Positions 24,021 through 28,096 of a DNA stretch of 28,096 bases are shown here, piece by piece. The notes under the pieces are model-generated. The model searched no databases. It was given only the letters and a program-made list of their open reading frames with translations, and was not told where the DNA came from. The stretch comes from CAZBLK01 sp964492715 (GTDB lineage Bacteria; Bacillota; Clostridia; Lachnospirales; WRBF01): assembly GCA_964492715.1 (NCBI GenBank), contig CAZBLK010000031.1:1-28096 (forward strand), given 5' to 3'. Both the position numbers and the translations under genes were made by a program. Position 1 is the stretch's first letter. Every line of letters begins with the position of its first letter.

Positions 24021-25214
24021 ATGATTGATATTACAAAGCTAAAGACATCATCAAACCTCAAAAATTTTGAAAAGTCTACGGTAATTGTGCAAGAAGGACA
24101 GAAGCACAGTACCAGCATGTTTATTATTCTGCAAGGTGAAGTGGCTGTTTACAAGCACTATGGTAAGCCAAACCAAGTTTTGATTACGAAAATGCAGCAA
24201 GGTTCTTTTTTTGGTGAAATGTCCCTTTTTATGGGGCTGCCACGCTCTGCAACAGTTGTAGCCGATTCAGAAGTTACCATCTTTGAAGTGACACGTGATA
24301 ACGCACTTATGTTTTTTGAAACCCAACCGGAGGCAACTTTTCAGCTAATTGTAAGCCTGTGTGACAGAGTGTTTAAATCTAACCAAATGCTTACCAAGCT
24401 TAGCACTTCTCAAGGCAATGCAGTGCACGAATATTCTTTAAAAGAAGACAACGATAAAAGCATTAAGTATTCACCTACTTCAAAGCTTCCCAAAAACAAC
24501 CTTTTTTTAGAAGGTCATGGTACTTATGAATTAGAACTTCCAGAAATTACACCTAACTTCTTTTTGAAAAGTACATTTGCCTGCCCCATGTGCAGCACAG
24601 AATTTGAACGCCCAGTAGTTAGAAACACCAAACTTCGGCTAGATAAAACCGATTTCGATTTAAGAAGACGATATAAAGACTTTGACCCAATACTATTTGC
24701 AATTGTCACATGCCCACATTGTTGGTTTAGTGCTTTTGCCTCGGATTTTGAAAAAGCCTCAGACAAAAACAGCGAAGAAATTATTTATAATATGAGTGTA
24801 CATAAGAAAGACTTGAACTTTAATTTTAATGAGCCGTTAACTAGCGACATGGTTTTTGCCAGTTATTACTTGGCATTAATTTGTCAGCCATTGTATTTAA
24901 GAAACAAACCGTTGCCAACAGCCCGCACATGGTTAAACCTTTCATGGCTTTACGGCGACTGCAACCACAGAGAGATGGCAAAAAAGGCTGGAGAAAATGC
25001 GTTGGAACATTTTAATAAAGTTTATTATAATATGAATTTAACAGCAGATGCCAAAATGCAGGTGACAATGATTTTGGGTGAGCTTAATTTCCGATACGGT
25101 GATTTGCATATAGCACAAGAATTTTTTTCTAATATTAAAACTAGCAAAGGTGCTAGCAAAGAACTGGCAGATATGGCAACCATGCGAAAGGTCGAAATTG
25201 ATGGCATTTTGTAG
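24021..25214 (+). CDS. cyclic-nucleotide-binding domain fused to DUF2225
   Basis: The 397-residue protein has two parts. Residues 10-125 form a Crp/cNMP-binding jelly roll with the phosphate-binding cassette intact (GSFFGEMSLFMGLPRSATVVA, with Glu 66 and Arg 75). After a linker (130-180), residues about 184-397 are a DUF2225 domain: Cys 188-x-x-Cys 191, Cys 231-x-x-Cys 234, then TPR-like helices. There is no helix-turn-helix, so it is not a Crp-type transcription factor. The architecture suggests that a nucleotide second messenger controls the DUF2225 activity, which is unknown. A stand-alone paralogue lies at 20202-20996. The stop codon is inside a 12-bp perfect hairpin. Confidence 0.88.
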   Translation: MIDITKLKTSSNLKNFEKSTVIVQEGQKHSTSMFIILQGEVAVYKHYGKPNQVLITKMQQGSFFGEMSLFMGLPRSATVVADSEVTIFEVTRDNALMFFETQPEATFQLIVSLCDRVFKSNQMLTKLSTSQGNAVHEYSLKEDNDKSIKYSPTSKLPKNNLFLEGHGTYELELPEITPNFFLKSTFACPMCSTEFERPVVRNTKLRLDKTDFDLRRRYKDFDPILFAIVTCPHCWFSAFASDFEKASDKNSEEIIYNMSVHKKDLNFNFNEPLTSDMVFASYYLALICQPLYLRNKPLPTARTWLNLSWLYGDCNHREMAKKAGENALEHFNKVYYNMNLTADAKMQVTMILGELNFRYGDLHIAQEFFSNIKTSKGASKELADMATMRKVEIDGIL

Positions 25215-25232
25215 AATTTTTTCTACAAAATG
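25205..25232. other. hairpin spanning the stop codon
   Basis: CATTTTGTAGAA-TTTT-TTCTACAAAATG: a perfect 12-bp stem with a 4-base loop. The TAG stop (25212-25214) of the cNMP-DUF2225 gene is inside the left arm. There is no T tract after it. It may be an mRNA 3' stabiliser. A 29-codon frame (25230-25319) follows but has no ribosome binding site, and I do not call it a gene. Confidence 0.5.
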
Positions 25233-25309
25233 AACGGTAAGTACATTTCTTATGAAGAAGAAAAACTATTTGTAAAGGGTGAGGAGAAAGTAAATCTTTA
25301 TATGTATAC

Positions 25310-25370
25310 AACTGGATAAGTCTTGTTTAAAAATACTTTTTGTGTACTTACAAACATGACTTATCCAGTT
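25310..25370. terminator. long inverted repeat between convergent genes
   Basis: AACTGGATAAGTC (25310-25322) and GACTTATCCAGTT (25358-25370), 13 bp perfect, extended inward by TGTTT/AAACA after one mismatch. It lies between the converging cNMP-DUF2225 and DUF6054-like genes and probably ends both transcripts, though no clear U tract is present. Confidence 0.5.
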
Positions 25371-25383
25371 TGAAAACAGTTTC

Positions 25384-25725
25384 TTAACGAAGCCCTAATC
25401 TTTTAAGAATGTTTACAGCATCGTTTTCAAAGCTTTCTTCTGCTCCAAACGAAAACTTAAATATAGGGCCATTTCCGCCGCCAGAGCCAATTATATCAGC
25501 ATAAACTTTGCCGTTTTCACCTGACAAAACAACCGTAAGGCTTACTCTGTTGCTTGCACGCATAAAATACTTTTCAAAAACCATTGTACAAATTATACAG
25601 CTACTATATGAATGTGAAATTTTGCTTAAAAGATTGCAGCTTAATCCGCTGTTTTCAATTTCATTAGCTAAATGGTTTGCTATCTCAATAATGTCTCCAT
25701 TACCTTCCATTTTAATTTCAGCCAT
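25384..25725 (-). CDS. small DUF6054-like protein
   Basis: The 113-residue protein has no signal peptide or membrane segment. It has a central MVFEKYFMRASNRVSLTVVLSG and a glycine-rich IIGSGGGNGPIFKFSFGAEESF, which I associate with the uncharacterised Firmicutes family DUF6054; this assignment is from memory. It starts 24 bases after the hisS stop codon on the same strand, so it is probably cotranscribed with hisS and under the same attenuator. Ribosome binding site weak (GGGTGGG). No function can be given. Confidence 0.65.
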   Translation of the reverse strand: MAEIKMEGNGDIIEIANHLANEIENSGLSCNLLSKISHSYSSCIICTMVFEKYFMRASNRVSLTVVLSGENGKVYADIIGSGGGNGPIFKFSFGAEESFENDAVNILKRLGLR

Positions 25726-25749
25726 GTCTTACCCACCCATTAGATTAGT

Positions 25750-26985
25750 CTATTTATTAAAAACACTAACTTCTTCGGATTGACCACAAGTGTAAAATCC
25801 AAAGTATCCACTTTCCTGCAACCTGTTTAAGAACTTGCCTACCTTTTTCGGCTTTTCAAAAAGCGCAGTGTCGTAAGTGGTGCGAAGCTTTTCCGTTTCT
25901 TCATACGCTTTTACAAAGTCACCATCGTACAAAACAGCAACCTTTTCACGTTTGTTCGGTACAGTGAATTTGCTTTCTGAAAGCATGTAAAAAATTCTTT
26001 CAAAGCCTATGGAAAAACCTACAGCTGGTACTTTTTCGTTTATAAATTTGCCTATTAAATTGTCGTACCTTCCGCCGCCTGCTATTGAATCTTTAAAATC
26101 ATTTGTTTCAATTTCAAAAACTGTTCCTGTGTAATATCCTTGGCCACGCACCAGAGAAATGTCAAAAGCTATTTCGTACTTTCCGCATGACAGTGATTTT
26201 ACGCTGTTTATTATTGTTTCAAGGCTTGAAGCCGCTTCTTGCTCGGTGCAAAGTGTTTTTGCTTTTTCTATTGAAAGTGGAAGTTCGCTTAAAATGCTTA
26301 AAAGCTTGTTTATGCTCGCTTCTGAATATCCTTTTTCTGTAAGCTCGGTTTTAATTCCGTCTGTGCCAACTTTTCCAAACTTGTCAAACGTAATGCACAC
26401 GCTGTCAAGGCTGTCTTCAGAAAAGCCAAGCGAAATTAGTATGGAGCGTAAAATTCGACGGTCATTAATTTTTACGGTGAAATTTTTGAAACCAATTTCA
26501 AGCAAGGCTTTTGCGGTAACATGAATTAGTTCAATTTCGCAGTTTATAGACTGAGAGCCTAAAATGTCAATGTCACACTGAACAAACTCACGAAGCCGCC
26601 CTTTTTGCGGGCGTTCAGCACGGTACACCTTGTCAATTTGAATAAACTTTGCCGGGGGTACAATTTTTTCTTTGTTGTTTGCAAAGTAGCGGCTTAATGG
26701 CAGGGTTAAGTCGTACCTAAGCCCCATGTCTGCAAGCTCATCAAGCTTTCCGCTTGACACCGACGAGGTAAGCTTTTCGCCTCTTTTTAAAATTTTAAAA
26801 ATTAAATTTAAGTTGTCGCCGCCTTCGCTTTTATCTAAGTTTTCTATGTCTTCAATTGCTGGAGTCATAATGCGCTCAAAGCCGCTTTCTTGATATGTTT
26901 TAAGAATACTTGACTGCAAAAAGTCTCTAAGTGCTACTTCGCTTGGGAGATAGTCGTTCATTCCTTTAACGGTACTTACTTTCAT
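25750..26985 (-). CDS. hisS: histidine-tRNA ligase
   Basis: Charges tRNA-His with histidine using ATP. The 411-residue class II synthetase shows motif 1 (GMNDYLPSEVALRDFLQ), the GLRYDLTLPLSRY histidine-pocket region, motif 2 VYRAERPQKGRLREFVQCD (residues 120-138), the histidine-specific LVRGQGYYTGTVFE (278-291, catalytic Arg 280) and AGGGRYDNL, and motif 3 AVGFSIGFERIF. The HisRS-specific motif reads RGQGYY where most enzymes have RGLDYY. The C-terminal anticodon-binding domain is only about 64 residues (348-411), shorter than the usual 90-100. The catalytic residues argue for a true ligase rather than HisZ. ATG 26985 follows AAAGGAAG at seven bases. Expression appears to be controlled by the histidine leader at 27012-27223. 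Confidence 0.9.
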   Translation of the reverse strand: MKVSTVKGMNDYLPSEVALRDFLQSSILKTYQESGFERIMTPAIEDIENLDKSEGGDNLNLIFKILKRGEKLTSSVSSGKLDELADMGLRYDLTLPLSRYFANNKEKIVPPAKFIQIDKVYRAERPQKGRLREFVQCDIDILGSQSINCEIELIHVTAKALLEIGFKNFTVKINDRRILRSILISLGFSEDSLDSVCITFDKFGKVGTDGIKTELTEKGYSEASINKLLSILSELPLSIEKAKTLCTEQEAASSLETIINSVKSLSCGKYEIAFDISLVRGQGYYTGTVFEIETNDFKDSIAGGGRYDNLIGKFINEKVPAVGFSIGFERIFYMLSESKFTVPNKREKVAVLYDGDFVKAYEETEKLRTTYDTALFEKPKKVGKFLNRLQESGYFGFYTCGQSEEVSVFNK

Positions 26986-27011
26986 TGTTCTGCTTCCTTT
27001 CAAATTTTTTA

Positions 27012-27046
27012 TAAAAAAAGTCATTCGGTGCGCAACCTGAATGACT
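27012..27046 (-). terminator. attenuator terminator in hisS leader
   Basis: On the minus strand: AGTCATTC-A-GG, loop TTGCGCA, CC-GAATGACT followed by seven T. It lies 27 bases before the hisS start codon, with no gene end in front of it, so it can only act on transcripts entering hisS. Confidence 0.85.
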
Positions 27047-27060
27047 AGAAATTTCGCTAT

Positions 27061-27133
27061 ATCATCACAGGCACGACCAAAAGCGATTACACCCGTGAAA
27101 AATCACTTGTAACCGCTTAAATGTGGTGATGAT
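27061..27133 (-). promoter_or_regulatory. competing stems of the histidine attenuator
   Basis: On the minus strand the His-codon region ATCATCAC (27133-27126) is perfectly complementary to GTGATGAT (27068-27061). Nested between them is AAGCGGTTACA (27118-27108) pairing with TGTAATCGCTT (27091-27081), which overlaps the leader stop codon. The segment CCTGTGA (27071-27065) can instead pair with TCA-TT-CAGG of the terminator's 5' arm (27044-27036) with a two-base bulge. This gives the 1:2 versus 2:3 choice of classical amino-acid attenuators. The alternative pairing is modest and was judged by eye. Confidence 0.6.
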
Positions 27134-27155
27134 GTGTAAGGCTTTTATTTAACAT
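27117..27155 (-). CDS. histidine leader peptide of hisS
   Basis: A 12-codon frame, MLNKSLTHHHHI followed by TAA, with four consecutive His codons (CAT CAT CAC CAC, 27134-27123). GGAGGG (27167-27162) lies six bases before the ATG, and a consensus promoter stands 40 bases upstream. A ribosome short of charged tRNA-His would stall on the His run and free the downstream segment from pairing with it. The design is that of a his-operon leader. It is too short to be found by ordinary gene calling. Confidence 0.8.
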   Translation of the reverse strand: MLNKSLTHHHHI

Positions 27156-27194
27156 GCAAAACCCTCCGTTTTTCGTTTTCTACAATTATATTTT

Positions 27195-27223
27195 ATATTA
27201 TAATATATTTTTGGGTTTGTCAA
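27195..27223 (-). promoter_or_regulatory. consensus sigma-A promoter of hisS
   Basis: TTGACA (27223-27218), exactly 17 bases, TAATAT (27200-27195) on the minus strand. Transcription should start near 27188, giving a leader of about 200 nt that contains the leader peptide and the attenuator. Confidence 0.85.
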
Positions 27224-27240
27224 ACATGGAGTTTCTATAG

Positions 27241-27535
27241 CATGGAAATTTAGTTTCATCACAAAAACTTGACAATATTAACAGGGTTAAGTAAACAGTC
27301 AAACATAAGCCCAGAAAAGGGAGTTTTCAAAGAATTTTCATTTTTAAAATTTCTGATGTAATTAAGGACAATTTTTCTAATAATATTGAGTTTTTCTTGT
27401 GTACGTTGCTCAGCAACACGGCAAAAATCTTCAAAAAAATAAACCTCCAGTAGCCAGTACATTGTTTCAACTGACCATTCCAAACGAGAATGTTTTAGAA
27501 GTTCTTCTGCTGTAAGATTAAGACTCGATATAAAA
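27241..27535 (-). pseudogene. ISAs1-family transposase fragment, inverted second copy
   Basis: Encodes the last ~94 residues of the same transposase as at 1911-2190 (ELLKHSRLEWSVETMYWLLE... FDCLLNPVNIVKFL), stop TGA 27261-27259. By eye the two copies are about 90% identical from TTTTATATCGAGTC through the bases just after the stop. This copy has no internal stops but begins abruptly at 27535, where it abuts the fragment at 27538-27966, so the N-terminal three quarters are missing. It is inverted relative to the first copy. Confidence 0.8.
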
Positions 27536-27537
27536 CA

Positions 27538-27966
27538 CTCACTGACAGGGAAAAAAATCTTGACGGCAAAGAGGACATACTTAAAAACGCAGTAAGGGTA
27601 AAAATGGAGCGTGATAATCTGCAAAGTCAATCAATTGCCCTCATCAATGAGAATAAATTTCTTTCAGCAAAACTTCAAGAGGCGTATTCGGCAATAACAA
27701 AAATCATTCAAGCAATTGGATTATTAAAATACGATTTTAATTATTCGCCCGATTACAAAATCCAAAATCTTTCACCCAAACAATCAACTATGATTGACGC
27801 ACTTGCCAACTACGGAGCAAGGCTTGCTGAAAAAAATAATTTTCCGGAGCAAGCCGATGCTATGTTAAAAAACATTGCTCTTGATGTTGAGGTGAAAAAT
27901 GAAATGCGAAAAATAAGCCCAAATATTTTTGGCAAGCAACAAAAAAGTTATGATTACGAAAGATAA
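27538..27966 (+). pseudogene. C-terminal fragment, possibly of a mobilisation (MobV/Pre-type) protein
   Basis: The frame is open from the IS junction: REKNLDGKEDILKNAVRVKMERDNLQ... It then runs through a heptad-like coiled coil (ALINENKFLSAKLQEAYSAI), ...LSPKQSTMIDALANYGARL..., ending SYDYER-TAA. About 140 residues are visible. The first internal ATG (27604) lacks a ribosome binding site, so the 5' part was probably removed at the IS junction. The coiled-coil tail resembles C-termini of plasmid mobilisation/recombination proteins of the MobV (Pre) type in Clostridia; this is a tentative memory-based match with no relaxase motif visible. It suggests integrated plasmid or element DNA at the right edge. 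Confidence 0.45.
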
Positions 27967-28020
27967 AAAACGCTCGTTTGGACGTTATATCATGTAGTCA
28001 ATGTCGGTGTAATTTAGTCA

Positions 28021-28055
28021 AGTGGCTATCCTTTTCTTCGCAAGGGGTAGCCACT
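28021..28055. other. hairpin near right edge
   Basis: AGTGGCTA (28021-28028) and TAGCCACT (28048-28055), perfect arms with a 19-base interior that adds CC/GG pairing. A second pair, GCCGTGG/CCACGC, follows at the edge. Possibly a 3'-end or origin-type structure of the element to the right; the window ends too soon to tell. Confidence 0.4.
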
Positions 28056-28096
28056 CGCCGTGGTTTTTCTACTTGCCACGCAAAGTAGCTAACGCA

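Noticed and set aside
27012..27200. T-box riboswitch before hisS
   Set aside because: The leader lacks a T-box-like TGGNACCGCG motif and specifier-loop layout. The His mini-ORF with ribosome binding site and the competing pairing explain the terminator better.
1..28096. CRISPR arrays, tRNA or rRNA genes
   Set aside because: I saw no regularly spaced direct repeats with unique spacers, no cloverleaf with a TTCRANNY-type arm, and no rRNA-like sequence.

Overview
The window looks like a chromosomal segment of a low-G+C, spore-forming member of the Clostridia. The evidence is A+T-rich DNA with strong AGGAGG-type ribosome binding sites, the Firmicutes order frr-uppS-cdsA-dxr-rseP, a sporulation protease gene (spoIVB), an SLH-domain surface protein relic, a secreted protein pairing leucine-rich repeats with a copper-amine-oxidase N-terminal-type domain, and a clostridial-type hisS. 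The species cannot be named from the sequence.

Layout. Positions 1-3500 are a graveyard: an unrecognised gene tail, a decayed ISAs1-family insertion sequence whose transposase gene is split by a group II intron that has lost most of its reverse-transcriptase domain, a broken S-layer (SLH) protein gene, and a 153-bp MITE-like element. Positions 3679-11048 hold core genes on the plus strand: rpsB-tsf (translation), then pyrH-frr-uppS-cdsA-dxr-rseP (UMP kinase, ribosome recycling, undecaprenyl and phospholipid precursors, MEP-pathway isoprenoids, site-2 protease). Positions 11169-20058 hold a GNAT acetyltransferase, the secreted LRR protein, a minus-strand pair (U32 family protein and class III aminotransferase), a dacF-type D-Ala-D-Ala carboxypeptidase, a DJ-1/PfpI protein and deoB. 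Positions 20202-25214 hold two DUF2225 proteins, one fused to a cyclic-nucleotide-binding domain, which flank a 50-residue small gene, an L-asparaginase and spoIVB. Positions 25384-27223 hold a small DUF6054-like gene and hisS on the minus strand. The right end has a second, inverted fragment of the same ISAs1-type transposase and a relic that may come from a plasmid mobilisation gene.

Most notable points. (1) hisS is preceded by a complete-looking histidine attenuator: a consensus promoter, a 12-residue leader peptide with four consecutive His codons, a competing stem, and an intrinsic terminator just before hisS. This differs from the T-box expected in Firmicutes. (2) A family of TA-flanked palindromic elements (TACAGCAATTCCG...CGGAATTGCTGTA) occurs four times in two size classes (56 bp and about 105 bp). 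Three copies lie just behind gene ends. The fourth sits inside the dacF signal-peptide region and is best explained as an insertion of exactly 34 codons that supplies part of a rebuilt hydrophobic core. (3) The RT-deleted group II intron sits in the transposase gene so that exact splicing would join the two transposase halves in frame.
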